Source: Acanthornis magna (taxonomy: Eukaryota > Chordata > Aves > Passeriformes > Acanthizidae). From it: a stretch of 64,000 nucleotides of DNA. The stretch spans positions 1 through 64,000 of the forward strand of contig JAWUZG010000362.1 in NCBI GenBank assembly GCA_036785705.1, written 5' to 3'. Made by a program: the position numbers and the translations under genes. Below the pieces are notes generated by a model. The model was given only the letters and a program-made list of their open reading frames with translations. It had not been told where the DNA came from and ran no database searches. Positions 10,468 through 24,040 of this stretch are shown here, piece after piece. Positions within the stretch are counted from its first letter, which is position 1; each line of letters opens with the position of its first letter.

Positions 10468-11525
10468 GTTTTGGTGACACCATGACCAGAGATCTGAGGC
10501 AGGGTGAGGTCTTGGTGTGGCTTTCCCACCCTTGTGGCTCACATGCCCACCTTGTGCCCCACTTGAGGGAGAAGTGGGGTCTGGAGGCACTCTGGGTGCC
10601 TGGGACTGAGCCCTGTGTCAGTCCTGCCTGGGCGCTGGGTCACTGGGACCCCTTGCTGGGGACAGGTTCCATGTCAACAAGCCCTGGGAGCCATCGCTTG
10701 CTGTAATCGAATAAAAATAGAGAAGACGACGAGGAGACGAAGGGTTCGCAGGAGGGGGTTGTCCTCCCCTTGCTCCCGTTTATGATAGGTCCGGGCTAGA
10801 GGTGTTGGGGAGGGAGAGAAGGGAAGGACAAAGGTCCTCGCCCCACGAGGGACAGGGAAGGAGGAATCCCCTCCCTGCCCCCGCAGGGACAGGAGCGAAG
10901 GAATCTCCACCCTGCCCCCCGAGGGAAGGGAAGAATCCCAGCCTGCCCCTGTGACAGCCGCTTCCGCAGGGACAGGGCTAACCAGTCAGGGGAGAGACAA
11001 AGGGAGGAGATAAGGGTACATCACCGATAAGAACAGAAGAGGGAGGGGTACAATTCAAGAGAACCAATAATACAGATAAGGGACCAGAAGATTGAGGAAA
11101 GGTGGGCGGATCCTGAGCCCTGGGCACTCCTTTCCCCAGACCCAGGGGCGGTCCCAGGCACTCAGACCCCCAGGGTCCTCCCAGGGCAGGGCTGCTCCCT
11201 CTGAGGAGCCGGAGCAGCCTGGGGGGGGAGGCAGCATGAGGGGCGGAGCCGCTTCAATGGCTAGAGGCAGGTGCTGTGTCACAGTGGGGCCCTTTGTGAC
11301 ACCGCAGTGCAGCACGTGTGGCCAGCCTGCTTGCTGCCCACAGTGGCTGGTGACAGGCAGGAGCCTGGAGCTGAGCAGGAGTCCCTGAGCGCAGCTCGTG
11401 TCTTGCCCCACCATTCCTGGCGGCCCTGTGCGGCTGAATTATTTCTCCACAGTGTTTTCCCAAAGCTTCCCACGACCCCACCCCAACACCCACCCCATCA
11501 TCCCCCATACTGTCTGTCCGACAGC

Positions 11526-12912
11526 ATGGAGAAGAGACCCCCTGCCTCCCCCATGGAGGCCTGGGAGGAGGAGAGCTCTTCCCAGGACAGCAGCTCTTTA
11601 AATCCCCGGCAGTTCTCTGTCTATGACACGACCACGATGCAGCCGCTGCAGCTTGGTGAGAGGGGGGCCCCGTGGGGCTGAGCAGGGCTGGGGCCCACCA
11701 GCACACCCTGCACCAAGCCAGGATCACATTTTCCTGGCACTGACCTGTCCTGGGGGACAGGCACGGTGTTGCCTGAATGGCAGGGTAGCTGAGGGCTGGA
11801 TGCCAGCCCCAGCACAGCCTGTGCCAAGAAAAAGCAGAGCAGAGGGGCTCCAGGGCATGGGCAGTGAGGGGCAGTGGGACTCTGGACCTTTGCTGCCCAT
11901 CTGGCAGCATGCTCCTCAGCCCAGGCCACTGGGGCCTTCCCAGCTCCAGCAGGGCAGCTCCTCTGCTGCTCAAAGGCTGTGCCAGGGGAGCGGGCACGGG
12001 GCTGGGTGGAGGGTAGGTCTCTTTGGCTCTCTCCTGTGGCCAGAGCCTCTGCAGCCCTCCCTGCTCTTCCCCTCTGCTAGATGCCAGCTGGTTGCCTGTG
12101 TACGAAGAGACAGAGGATGCTGTGGATTTCATCGTAGCCTTTGTGTCCAACCTCAACAAGGTAGCTGTGGCCAGTTGGACAGTGGCTGTGCTGGCGTTTG
12201 CCGGCAGGGGCTTTGCTGGGCTGTGGAGGGGTGCTGGCTGGGCAGAGCTGCCTTTCTCCCAGGGCACTGCACCCCCAGTGCTCCAGTGCCACTGGCTGTG
12301 CCTGCCCTCCCACACTCCCTGTTTGTGTCTCTGTCCCCCGGCTGCCAGGAGACCTACAAGGCCACGTTTCTGAAGAGCGTCTACATCGTCTGCAAAACCG
12401 CCTCGAAACGTGGCTTGACCCAGGGCCTGGATTTGTTCTGCCAAACATGCCAAGTGGCAGAGAATATCCAGGTGAGGGGACACCTGGAGTTCTGGCAATG
12501 GGGCCCAGCACCCCTGGCACTGGCACGCTGTGTGGACAGTGCTTGGGTTGGTCAGGGACTCGAGGCACTGGGTGCTGGCAGCTGCCAGGTCCCATCCTGG
12601 TTGTGTTCTGCAGGAGATCCTGGAAAAAGAGCCAAGGGACCGTCTGACCTTAGGGGTCCGGCATCTCGCCATGCTTGCCATTGAAGAATTAAGGTGGGCC
12701 CCCTGCCCCAGAGCTGTAATGCCATCTGCATGAGGCCTTGAGGGGCTGCTCCTAGCGCCAGTGTCCAACTGTCCCTCCTCTGTGCTTGCAGCTTGGTGGA
12801 GAACGTGCTGGAGGGCAAAACCAAAAGCCTCCTGTCAGCATGTTTCTCAAGTGTCTTCTGGCTTCCCCCAGAAAAGCAAATGCCGTACAGGACGGCTTCC
12901 CTCTACGTCAAG
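11526..12912 (+). CDS. MROH-like 5'-only unit 4 (exons 1-5)
   Basis: Exons are 11526-11655, 12081-12160, 12349-12471, 12614-12693 and 12792-12912; coding sequence identical to unit 1. The upstream purine-rich block has CTCCACCC near 10,903, unlike the next unit. Confidence 0.65.
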
Positions 12913-12984
12913 GTAAGTGCTGGATGAGCTGCAGGAGCCTCCAGCCCCTCTGGGCTGCTCCCTGCTCACCCTGTGCTGCCCCTT

Positions 12985-13595
12985 TGTTGGAAAATATACC
13001 AATTTAAAAATTTTGTATAACTTTAGTCAAAGACTTTGTTTGTCTTTACCCCGGGAAAAGGAATTTTAAGTTTCTTTTCAGGACATTGTTCTGCCAGGTG
13101 AGGTCGGATGAACTCAACATATCTACAGACTGGGAGTAGCCCAAAGATACCCAGACAGATAAAGGCCATCGATGGAACATTAACAGAACATCGGTGGCCA
13201 TCTACAAACATCCGCCCCAGAGCACCTCTGACAGAGCTGAAGACATCTCGCCGGGAAAGGACTGATAAGCAATTTGAAAAATGAAGATCTAATTTACATT
13301 GGAGGCCAGGGGGATTCGCATCCAGTGGGAAACTGAACACCGGGGGTTGCTCAACTCTGGACCAATGACCTTTGAAACAATGCATCTCTATGGGTTTTGA
13401 CTGTATAAAATTTGGGGGAAAATCCTGTAAAACTGTGCATCATGGAATGATTCTCTCTGCACACCCAGGCTATGTGTGGATGAGATGATTTCTGTGGCAC
13501 AGCCTGGCCAGAACAGCATCCTGGCCAGATAATAAAGTAACGCCTTGACTCTCTAAGATTAAAAATGTTGTTGGAGGGTTTTTGTTTTTCCCACA
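12985..13595 (+). mobile_element. ERV LTR (copy 5)
   Basis: Between exon 5 of unit 4 and exon 1 of unit 5, in sense orientation with intact TATA and AATAAA motifs. Confidence 0.85.
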
Positions 13596-14653
13596 GTTTT
13601 GGTGACACCATGACCAGAGATCTGAGGCAGGGTGAGGTCTTGGTGTGGCTTTCCCACCCTTGTGGCTCACATGCCCACCTTGTGCCCCACTTGAGGGAGA
13701 AGTGGGGTCTGGAGGCACTCTGGGTGCCTGGGACTGAGCCCTGTGTCAGTCCTGCCTGGGCGCTGGGTCACTGGGACCCCTTGCTGGGGACAGGTTCCAT
13801 GTCAACAAGCCCTGGGAGCCATCGCTTGCTGTAATCGAATAAAAATAGAGAAGACGACGAGGAGACGAAGGGTTCGCAGGAGGGGGTTGTCCTCCCCTTG
13901 CTCCCGTTTATGATAGGTCCGGGCTAGAGGTGTTGGGGAGGGAGAGAAGGGAAGGACAAAGGTCCTCGCCCCACGAGGGACAGGGAAGGAGGAATCCCCT
14001 CCCTGCCCCCGCAGGGACAGGAGCGAAGGAATCTCTACCCTGCCCCCCGAGGGAAGGGAAGAATCCCAGCCTGCCCCTGTGACAGCCGCTTCCGCAGGGA
14101 CAGGGCTAACCAGTCAGGGGAGAGACAAAGGGAGGAGATAAGGGTACATCACCGATAAGAACAGAAGAGGGAGGGGTACAATTCAAGAGAACCAATAATA
14201 CAGATAAGGGACCAGAAGATTGAGGAAAGGTGGGCGGATCCTGAGCCCTGGGCACTCCTTTCCCCAGACCCAGGGGCGGTCCCAGGCACTCAGACCCCCA
14301 GGGTCCTCCCAGGGCAGGGCTGCTCCCTCTGAGGAGCCGGAGCAGCCTGGGGGGGGAGGCAGCATGAGGGGCGGAGCCGCTTCAATGGCTAGAGGCAGGT
14401 GCTGTGTCACAGTGGGGCCCTTTGTGACACCGCAGTGCAGCACGTGTGGCCAGCCTGCTTGCTGCCCACAGTGGCTGGTGACAGGCAGGAGCCTGGAGCT
14501 GAGCAGGAGTCCCTGAGCGCAGCTCGTGTCTTGCCCCACCATTCCTGGCGGCCCTGTGCGGCTGAATTATTTCTCCACAGTGTTTTCCCAAAGCTTCCCA
14601 CGACCCCACCCCAACACCCACCCCATCATCCCCCATACTGTCTGTCCGACAGC

Positions 14654-16040
14654 ATGGAGAAGAGACCCCCTGCCTCCCCCATGGAGGCCTGGGAGGAGGA
14701 GAGCTCTTCCCAGGACAGCAGCTCTTTAAATCCCCGGCAGTTCTCTGTCTATGACACGACCACGATGCAGCCGCTGCAGCTTGGTGAGAGGGGGGCCCCG
14801 TGGGGCTGAGCAGGGCTGGGGCCCACCAGCACACCCTGCACCAAGCCAGGATCACATTTTCCTGGCACTGACCTGTCCTGGGGGACAGGCACGGTGTTGC
14901 CTGAATGGCAGGGTAGCTGAGGGCTGGATGCCAGCCCCAGCACAGCCTGTGCCAAGAAAAAGCAGAGCAGAGGGGCTCCAGGGCATGGGCAGTGAGGGGC
15001 AGTGGGACTCTGGACCTTTGCTGCCCATCTGGCAGCATGCTCCTCAGCCCAGGCCACTGGGGCCTTCCCAGCTCCAGCAGGGCAGCTCCTCTGCTGCTCA
15101 AAGGCTGTGCCAGGGGAGCGGGCACGGGGCTGGGTGGAGGGTAGGTCTCTTTGGCTCTCTCCTGTGGCCAGAGCCTCTGCAGCCCTCCCTGCTCTTCCCC
15201 TCTGCTAGATGCCAGCTGGTTGCCTGTGTACGAAGAGACAGAGGATGCTGTGGATTTCATCGTAGCCTTTGTGTCCAACCTCAACAAGGTAGCTGTGGCC
15301 AGTTGGACAGTGGCTGTGCTGGCGTTTGCCGGCAGGGGCTTTGCTGGGCTGTGGAGGGGTGCTGGCTGGGCAGAGCTGCCTTTCTCCCAGGGCACTGCAC
15401 CCCCAGTGCTCCAGTGCCACTGGCTGTGCCTGCCCTCCCACACTCCCTGTTTGTGTCTCTGTCCCCCGGCTGCCAGGAGACCTACAAGGCCACGTTTCTG
15501 AAGAGCGTCTACATCGTCTGCAAAACCGCCTCGAAACGTGGCTTGACCCAGGGCCTGGATTTGTTCTGCCAAACATGCCAAGTGGCAGAGAATATCCAGG
15601 TGAGGGGACACCTGGAGTTCTGGCAATGGGGCCCAGCACCCCTGGCACTGGCACGCTGTGTGGACAGTGCTTGGGTTGGTCAGGGACTCGAGGCACTGGG
15701 TGCTGGCAGCTGCCAGGTCCCATCCTGGTTGTGTTCTGCAGGAGATCCTGGAAAAAGAGCCAAGGGACCGTCTGACCTTAGGGGTCCGGCATCTCGCCAT
15801 GCTTGCCATTGAAGAATTAAGGTGGGCCCCCTGCCCCAGAGCTGTAATGCCATCTGCATGAGGCCTTGAGGGGCTGCTCCTAGCGCCAGTGTCCAACTGT
15901 CCCTCCTCTGTGCTTGCAGCTTGGTGGAGAACGTGCTGGAGGGCAAAACCAAAAGCCTCCTGTCAGCATGTTTCTCAAGTGTCTTCTGGCTTCCCCCAGA
16001 AAAGCAAATGCCGTACAGGACGGCTTCCCTCTACGTCAAG
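14654..16040 (+). CDS. MROH-like 5'-only unit 5 (exons 1-5)
   Basis: Exons are 14654-14783, 15209-15288, 15477-15599, 15742-15821 and 15920-16040; coding sequence identical to unit 1. Its upstream block carries CTCTACCC near 14,034, a variant otherwise seen only upstream of unit 7, two periods away. Confidence 0.65.
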
Positions 16041-16112
16041 GTAAGTGCTGGATGAGCTGCAGGAGCCTCCAGCCCCTCTGGGCTGCTCCCTGCTCACCCT
16101 GTGCTGCCCCTT

Positions 16113-16723
16113 TGTTGGAAAATATACCAATTTAAAAATTTTGTATAACTTTAGTCAAAGACTTTGTTTGTCTTTACCCCGGGAAAAGGAATTTTAAGTT
16201 TCTTTTCAGGACATTGTTCTGCCAGGTGAGGTCGGATGAACTCAACATATCTACAGACTGGGAGTAGCCCAAAGATACCCAGACAGATAAAGGCCATCGA
16301 TGGAACATTAACAGAACATCGGTGGCCATCTACAAACATCCGCCCCAGAGCACCTCTGACAGAGCTGAAGACATCTCGCCGGGAAAGGACTGATAAGCAA
16401 TTTGAAAAATGAAGATCTAATTTACATTGGAGGCCAGGGGGATTCGCATCCAGTGGGAAACTGAACACCGGGGGTTGCTCAACTCTGGACCAATGACCTT
16501 TGAAACAATGCATCTCTATGGGTTTTGACTGTATAAAATTTGGGGGAAAATCCTGTAAAACTGTGCATCATGGAATGATTCTCTCTGCACACCCAGGCTA
16601 TGTGTGGATGAGATGATTTCTGTGGCACAGCCTGGCCAGAACAGCATCCTGGCCAGATAATAAAGTAACGCCTTGACTCTCTAAGATTAAAAATGTTGTT
16701 GGAGGGTTTTTGTTTTTCCCACA
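16113..16723 (+). mobile_element. ERV LTR (copy 6)
   Basis: Between exon 5 of unit 5 and exon 1 of unit 6, with intact TG/CA ends and promoter and poly(A) motifs. Confidence 0.85.
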
Positions 16724-17781
16724 GTTTTGGTGACACCATGACCAGAGATCTGAGGCAGGGTGAGGTCTTGGTGTGGCTTTCCCACCCTTGTGGCTCACAT
16801 GCCCACCTTGTGCCCCACTTGAGGGAGAAGTGGGGTCTGGAGGCACTCTGGGTGCCTGGGACTGAGCCCTGTGTCAGTCCTGCCTGGGCGCTGGGTCACT
16901 GGGACCCCTTGCTGGGGACAGGTTCCATGTCAACAAGCCCTGGGAGCCATCGCTTGCTGTAATCGAATAAAAATAGAGAAGACGACGAGGAGACGAAGGG
17001 TTCGCAGGAGGGGGTTGTCCTCCCCTTGCTCCCGTTTATGATAGGTCCGGGCTAGAGGTGTTGGGGAGGGAGAGAAGGGAAGGACAAAGGTCCTCGCCCC
17101 ACGAGGGACAGGGAAGGAGGAATCCCCTCCCTGCCCCCGCAGGGACAGGAGCGAAGGAATCTCCACCCTGCCCCCCGAGGGAAGGGAAGAATCCCAGCCT
17201 GCCCCTGTGACAGCCGCTTCCGCAGGGACAGGGCTAACCAGTCAGGGGAGAGACAAAGGGAGGAGATAAGGGTACATCACCGATAAGAACAGAAGAGGGA
17301 GGGGTACAATTCAAGAGAACCAATAATACAGATAAGGGACCAGAAGATTGAGGAAAGGTGGGCGGATCCTGAGCCCTGGGCACTCCTTTCCCCAGACCCA
17401 GGGGCGGTCCCAGGCACTCAGACCCCCAGGGTCCTCCCAGGGCAGGGCTGCTCCCTCTGAGGAGCCGGAGCAGCCTGGGGGGGGAGGCAGCATGAGGGGC
17501 GGAGCCGCTTCAATGGCTAGAGGCAGGTGCTGTGTCACAGTGGGGCCCTTTGTGACACCGCAGTGCAGCACGTGTGGCCAGCCTGCTTGCTGCCCACAGT
17601 GGCTGGTGACAGGCAGGAGCCTGGAGCTGAGCAGGAGTCCCTGAGCGCAGCTCGTGTCTTGCCCCACCATTCCTGGCGGCCCTGTGCGGCTGAATTATTT
17701 CTCCACAGTGTTTTCCCAAAGCTTCCCACGACCCCACCCCAACACCCACCCCATCATCCCCCATACTGTCTGTCCGACAGC

Positions 17782-19168
17782 ATGGAGAAGAGACCCCCTG
17801 CCTCCCCCATGGAGGCCTGGGAGGAGGAGAGCTCTTCCCAGGACAGCAGCTCTTTAAATCCCCGGCAGTTCTCTGTCTATGACACGACCACGATGCAGCC
17901 GCTGCAGCTTGGTGAGAGGGGGGCCCCGTGGGGCTGAGCAGGGCTGGGGCCCACCAGCACACCCTGCACCAAGCCAGGATCACATTTTCCTGGCACTGAC
18001 CTGTCCTGGGGGACAGGCACGGTGTTGCCTGAATGGCAGGGTAGCTGAGGGCTGGATGCCAGCCCCAGCACAGCCTGTGCCAAGAAAAAGCAGAGCAGAG
18101 GGGCTCCAGGGCATGGGCAGTGAGGGGCAGTGGGACTCTGGACCTTTGCTGCCCATCTGGCAGCATGCTCCTCAGCCCAGGCCACTGGGGCCTTCCCAGC
18201 TCCAGCAGGGCAGCTCCTCTGCTGCTCAAAGGCTGTGCCAGGGGAGCGGGCACGGGGCTGGGTGGAGGGTAGGTCTCTTTGGCTCTCTCCTGTGGCCAGA
18301 GCCTCTGCAGCCCTCCCTGCTCTTCCCCTCTGCTAGATGCCAGCTGGTTGCCTGTGTACGAAGAGACAGAGGATGCTGTGGATTTCATCGTAGCCTTTGT
18401 GTCCAACCTCAACAAGGTAGCTGTGGCCAGTTGGACAGTGGCTGTGCTGGCGTTTGCCGGCAGGGGCTTTGCTGGGCTGTGGAGGGGTGCTGGCTGGGCA
18501 GAGCTGCCTTTCTCCCAGGGCACTGCACCCCCAGTGCTCCAGTGCCACTGGCTGTGCCTGCCCTCCCACACTCCCTGTTTGTGTCTCTGTCCCCCGGCTG
18601 CCAGGAGACCTACAAGGCCACGTTTCTGAAGAGCGTCTACATCGTCTGCAAAACCGCCTCGAAACGTGGCTTGACCCAGGGCCTGGATTTGTTCTGCCAA
18701 ACATGCCAAGTGGCAGAGAATATCCAGGTGAGGGGACACCTGGAGTTCTGGCAATGGGGCCCAGCACCCCTGGCACTGGCACGCTGTGTGGACAGTGCTT
18801 GGGTTGGTCAGGGACTCGAGGCACTGGGTGCTGGCAGCTGCCAGGTCCCATCCTGGTTGTGTTCTGCAGGAGATCCTGGAAAAAGAGCCAAGGGACCGTC
18901 TGACCTTAGGGGTCCGGCATCTCGCCATGCTTGCCATTGAAGAATTAAGGTGGGCCCCCTGCCCCAGAGCTGTAATGCCATCTGCATGAGGCCTTGAGGG
19001 GCTGCTCCTAGCGCCAGTGTCCAACTGTCCCTCCTCTGTGCTTGCAGCTTGGTGGAGAACGTGCTGGAGGGCAAAACCAAAAGCCTCCTGTCAGCATGTT
19101 TCTCAAGTGTCTTCTGGCTTCCCCCAGAAAAGCAAATGCCGTACAGGACGGCTTCCCTCTACGTCAAG
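17782..19168 (+). CDS. MROH-like 5'-only unit 6 (exons 1-5)
   Basis: Exons are 17782-17911, 18337-18416, 18605-18727, 18870-18949 and 19048-19168; coding sequence identical to unit 1. The upstream variant is CTCCACCC (near 17,160), so it alternates with units 5 and 7. Confidence 0.65.
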
Positions 19169-19240
19169 GTAAGTGCTGGATGAGCTGCAGGAGCCTCCAG
19201 CCCCTCTGGGCTGCTCCCTGCTCACCCTGTGCTGCCCCTT

Positions 19241-19851
19241 TGTTGGAAAATATACCAATTTAAAAATTTTGTATAACTTTAGTCAAAGACTTTGTTTGTC
19301 TTTACCCCGGGAAAAGGAATTTTAAGTTTCTTTTCAGGACATTGTTCTGCCAGGTGAGGTCGGATGAACTCAACATATCTACAGACTGGGAGTAGCCCAA
19401 AGATACCCAGACAGATAAAGGCCATCGATGGAACATTAACAGAACATCGGTGGCCATCTACAAACATCCGCCCCAGAGCACCTCTGACAGAGCTGAAGAC
19501 ATCTCGCCGGGAAAGGACTGATAAGCAATTTGAAAAATGAAGATCTAATTTACATTGGAGGCCAGGGGGATTCGCATCCAGTGGGAAACTGAACACCGGG
19601 GGTTGCTCAACTCTGGACCAATGACCTTTGAAACAATGCATCTCTATGGGTTTTGACTGTATAAAATTTGGGGGAAAATCCTGTAAAACTGTGCATCATG
19701 GAATGATTCTCTCTGCACACCCAGGCTATGTGTGGATGAGATGATTTCTGTGGCACAGCCTGGCCAGAACAGCATCCTGGCCAGATAATAAAGTAACGCC
19801 TTGACTCTCTAAGATTAAAAATGTTGTTGGAGGGTTTTTGTTTTTCCCACA
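19241..19851 (+). mobile_element. ERV LTR (copy 7)
   Basis: Between exon 5 of unit 6 and exon 1 of unit 7, with intact TG/CA ends and promoter and poly(A) motifs. Confidence 0.85.
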
Positions 19852-20909
19852 GTTTTGGTGACACCATGACCAGAGATCTGAGGCAGGGTGAGGTCTTGGT
19901 GTGGCTTTCCCACCCTTGTGGCTCACATGCCCACCTTGTGCCCCACTTGAGGGAGAAGTGGGGTCTGGAGGCACTCTGGGTGCCTGGGACTGAGCCCTGT
20001 GTCAGTCCTGCCTGGGCGCTGGGTCACTGGGACCCCTTGCTGGGGACAGGTTCCATGTCAACAAGCCCTGGGAGCCATCGCTTGCTGTAATCGAATAAAA
20101 ATAGAGAAGACGACGAGGAGACGAAGGGTTCGCAGGAGGGGGTTGTCCTCCCCTTGCTCCCGTTTATGATAGGTCCGGGCTAGAGGTGTTGGGGAGGGAG
20201 AGAAGGGAAGGACAAAGGTCCTCGCCCCACGAGGGACAGGGAAGGAGGAATCCCCTCCCTGCCCCCGCAGGGACAGGAGCGAAGGAATCTCTACCCTGCC
20301 CCCCGAGGGAAGGGAAGAATCCCAGCCTGCCCCTGTGACAGCCGCTTCCGCAGGGACAGGGCTAACCAGTCAGGGGAGAGACAAAGGGAGGAGATAAGGG
20401 TACATCACCGATAAGAACAGAAGAGGGAGGGGTACAATTCAAGAGAACCAATAATACAGATAAGGGACCAGAAGATTGAGGAAAGGTGGGCGGATCCTGA
20501 GCCCTGGGCACTCCTTTCCCCAGACCCAGGGGCGGTCCCAGGCACTCAGACCCCCAGGGTCCTCCCAGGGCAGGGCTGCTCCCTCTGAGGAGCCGGAGCA
20601 GCCTGGGGGGGGAGGCAGCATGAGGGGCGGAGCCGCTTCAATGGCTAGAGGCAGGTGCTGTGTCACAGTGGGGCCCTTTGTGACACCGCAGTGCAGCACG
20701 TGTGGCCAGCCTGCTTGCTGCCCACAGTGGCTGGTGACAGGCAGGAGCCTGGAGCTGAGCAGGAGTCCCTGAGCGCAGCTCGTGTCTTGCCCCACCATTC
20801 CTGGCGGCCCTGTGCGGCTGAATTATTTCTCCACAGTGTTTTCCCAAAGCTTCCCACGACCCCACCCCAACACCCACCCCATCATCCCCCATACTGTCTG
20901 TCCGACAGC

Positions 20910-22296
20910 ATGGAGAAGAGACCCCCTGCCTCCCCCATGGAGGCCTGGGAGGAGGAGAGCTCTTCCCAGGACAGCAGCTCTTTAAATCCCCGGCAGTTCT
21001 CTGTCTATGACACGACCACGATGCAGCCGCTGCAGCTTGGTGAGAGGGGGGCCCCGTGGGGCTGAGCAGGGCTGGGGCCCACCAGCACACCCTGCACCAA
21101 GCCAGGATCACATTTTCCTGGCACTGACCTGTCCTGGGGGACAGGCACGGTGTTGCCTGAATGGCAGGGTAGCTGAGGGCTGGATGCCAGCCCCAGCACA
21201 GCCTGTGCCAAGAAAAAGCAGAGCAGAGGGGCTCCAGGGCATGGGCAGTGAGGGGCAGTGGGACTCTGGACCTTTGCTGCCCATCTGGCAGCATGCTCCT
21301 CAGCCCAGGCCACTGGGGCCTTCCCAGCTCCAGCAGGGCAGCTCCTCTGCTGCTCAAAGGCTGTGCCAGGGGAGCGGGCACGGGGCTGGGTGGAGGGTAG
21401 GTCTCTTTGGCTCTCTCCTGTGGCCAGAGCCTCTGCAGCCCTCCCTGCTCTTCCCCTCTGCTAGATGCCAGCTGGTTGCCTGTGTACGAAGAGACAGAGG
21501 ATGCTGTGGATTTCATCGTAGCCTTTGTGTCCAACCTCAACAAGGTAGCTGTGGCCAGTTGGACAGTGGCTGTGCTGGCGTTTGCCGGCAGGGGCTTTGC
21601 TGGGCTGTGGAGGGGTGCTGGCTGGGCAGAGCTGCCTTTCTCCCAGGGCACTGCACCCCCAGTGCTCCAGTGCCACTGGCTGTGCCTGCCCTCCCACACT
21701 CCCTGTTTGTGTCTCTGTCCCCCGGCTGCCAGGAGACCTACAAGGCCACGTTTCTGAAGAGCGTCTACATCGTCTGCAAAACCGCCTCGAAACGTGGCTT
21801 GACCCAGGGCCTGGATTTGTTCTGCCAAACATGCCAAGTGGCAGAGAATATCCAGGTGAGGGGACACCTGGAGTTCTGGCAATGGGGCCCAGCACCCCTG
21901 GCACTGGCACGCTGTGTGGACAGTGCTTGGGTTGGTCAGGGACTCGAGGCACTGGGTGCTGGCAGCTGCCAGGTCCCATCCTGGTTGTGTTCTGCAGGAG
22001 ATCCTGGAAAAAGAGCCAAGGGACCGTCTGACCTTAGGGGTCCGGCATCTCGCCATGCTTGCCATTGAAGAATTAAGGTGGGCCCCCTGCCCCAGAGCTG
22101 TAATGCCATCTGCATGAGGCCTTGAGGGGCTGCTCCTAGCGCCAGTGTCCAACTGTCCCTCCTCTGTGCTTGCAGCTTGGTGGAGAACGTGCTGGAGGGC
22201 AAAACCAAAAGCCTCCTGTCAGCATGTTTCTCAAGTGTCTTCTGGCTTCCCCCAGAAAAGCAAATGCCGTACAGGACGGCTTCCCTCTACGTCAAG
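20910..22296 (+). CDS. MROH-like 5'-only unit 7 (exons 1-5)
   Basis: Exons are 20910-21039, 21465-21544, 21733-21855, 21998-22077 and 22176-22296; coding sequence identical to unit 1. It carries the CTCTACCC upstream variant near 20,290 shared with unit 5. It is the last unit with ACAGTGG just after exon 2; the terminal unit and all units of arrays B and C have ACAGCGG. Confidence 0.65.
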
Positions 22297-22368
22297 GTAA
22301 GTGCTGGATGAGCTGCAGGAGCCTCCAGCCCCTCTGGGCTGCTCCCTGCTCACCCTGTGCTGCCCCTT

Positions 22369-22982
22369 TGTTGGAAAATATACCAATTTAAAAATTTTGT
22401 ATAACTTTAGTCAAAGACTTTGTTTGTCTTTACCCCGGGAAAAGGAATTTTAAGTTTCTTTTCAGGACATTGTTCTGCCAGGTGAGGTCGGATGAACTCA
22501 ACATATCTACAGACTGGGAGTAGCCCAAAGATACCCAGACAGATAAAGGCCATCGATGGAACATTAACAGAACATCGGTGGCCATCTACAAACATCCGCC
22601 CCAGAGCACCTCTGACAGAGCTGAAGACATCTCGCCGGGAAAGGACTGATAAGCAATTTGAAAAATGAAGATCTAATTTACATTGGAGGCCAGGGGGATT
22701 CGCATCCAGTGGGAAACTGAACACCGGGGGTTGCTCAACTCTGGACCAATGACCTTTGAAACAATGCATCTCTATGCATTGTTTTGACTGTATAAAATTT
22801 GGGGGAAAATCCTGTAAAACTGTGCATCATGGAATGATTCTCTCTGCACACCCAGGCTATGTGTGGATGAGATGATTTCTGTGGCACAGCCTGGCCAGAA
22901 CAGCATCCTGGCCAGATAATAAAGTAACGCCTTGACTCTCTAAGATTAAAAATGTTGTTGGAGGGTTTTTGTTTTTCCCACA
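22369..22982 (+). mobile_element. ERV LTR (copy 8, 3 bp longer)
   Basis: Lies between unit 7 and the terminal unit of gene A. It differs from the other LTR copies near 22,775, where ATGGGTTTTG becomes ATGCATTGTTTTG, a net gain of 3 bp about 13 bp upstream of the TATA box. The change makes a perfect inverted repeat with arms ACAATGCAT and ATGCATTGT. Confidence 0.87.
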
Positions 22983-24040
22983 GTTTTGGTGACACCATGA
23001 CCAGAGATCTGAGGCAGGGTGAGGTCTTGGTGTGGCTTTCCCACCCTTGTGGCTCACATGCCCACCTTGTGCCCCACTTGAGGGAGAAGTGGGGTCTGGA
23101 GGCACTCTGGGTGCCTGGGACTGAGCCCTGTGTCAGTCCTGCCTGGGCGCTGGGTCACTGGGACCCCTTGCTGGGGACAGGTTCCATGTCAACAAGCCCT
23201 GGGAGCCATCGCTTGCTGTAATCGAATAAAAATAGAGAAGACGACGAGGAGACGAAGGGTTCGCAGGAGGGGGTTGTCCTCCCCTTGCTCCCGTTTATGA
23301 TAGGTCCGGGCTAGAGGTGTTGGGGAGGGAGAGAAGGGAAGGACAAAGGTCCTCGCCCCACGAGGGACAGGGAAGGAGGAATCCCCTCCCTGCCCCCGCA
23401 GGGACAGGAGCGAAGGAATCTCCACCCTGCCCCCCGAGGGAAGGGAAGAATCCCAGCCTGCCCCTGTGACAGCCGCTTCCGCAGGGACAGGGCTAACCAG
23501 TCAGGGGAGAGACAAAGGGAGGAGATAAGGGTACATCACCGATAAGAACAGAAGAGGGAGGGGTACAATTCAAGAGAACCAATAATACAGATAAGGGACC
23601 AGAAGATTGAGGAAAGGTGGGCGGATCCTGAGCCCTGGGCACTCCTTTCCCCAGACCCAGGGGCGGTCCCAGGCACTCAGACCCCCAGGGTCCTCCCAGG
23701 GCAGGGCTGCTCCCTCTGAGGAGCCGGAGCAGCCTGGGAGGGGAGGCAGCATGAGGGGCGGAGCCGCTTCAATGGCTAGAGGCAGGTGCTGTGTCACAGT
23801 GGGGCCCTTTGTGACACCGCAGTGCAGCACGTGTGGCCAGCCTGCTTGCTGCCCACAGTGGCTGGTGACAGGCAGGAGCCTGGAGCTGAGCAGGAGTCCC
23901 TGAGCGCAGCTCGTGTCTTGCCCCACCATTCCTGGCGGCCCTGTGCGGCTGAATTATTTCTCCACAGTGTTTTCCCAAAGCTTCCCACGACCCCACCCCA
24001 ACACCCACCCCATCATCCCCCATACTGTCTGTCCGACAGC

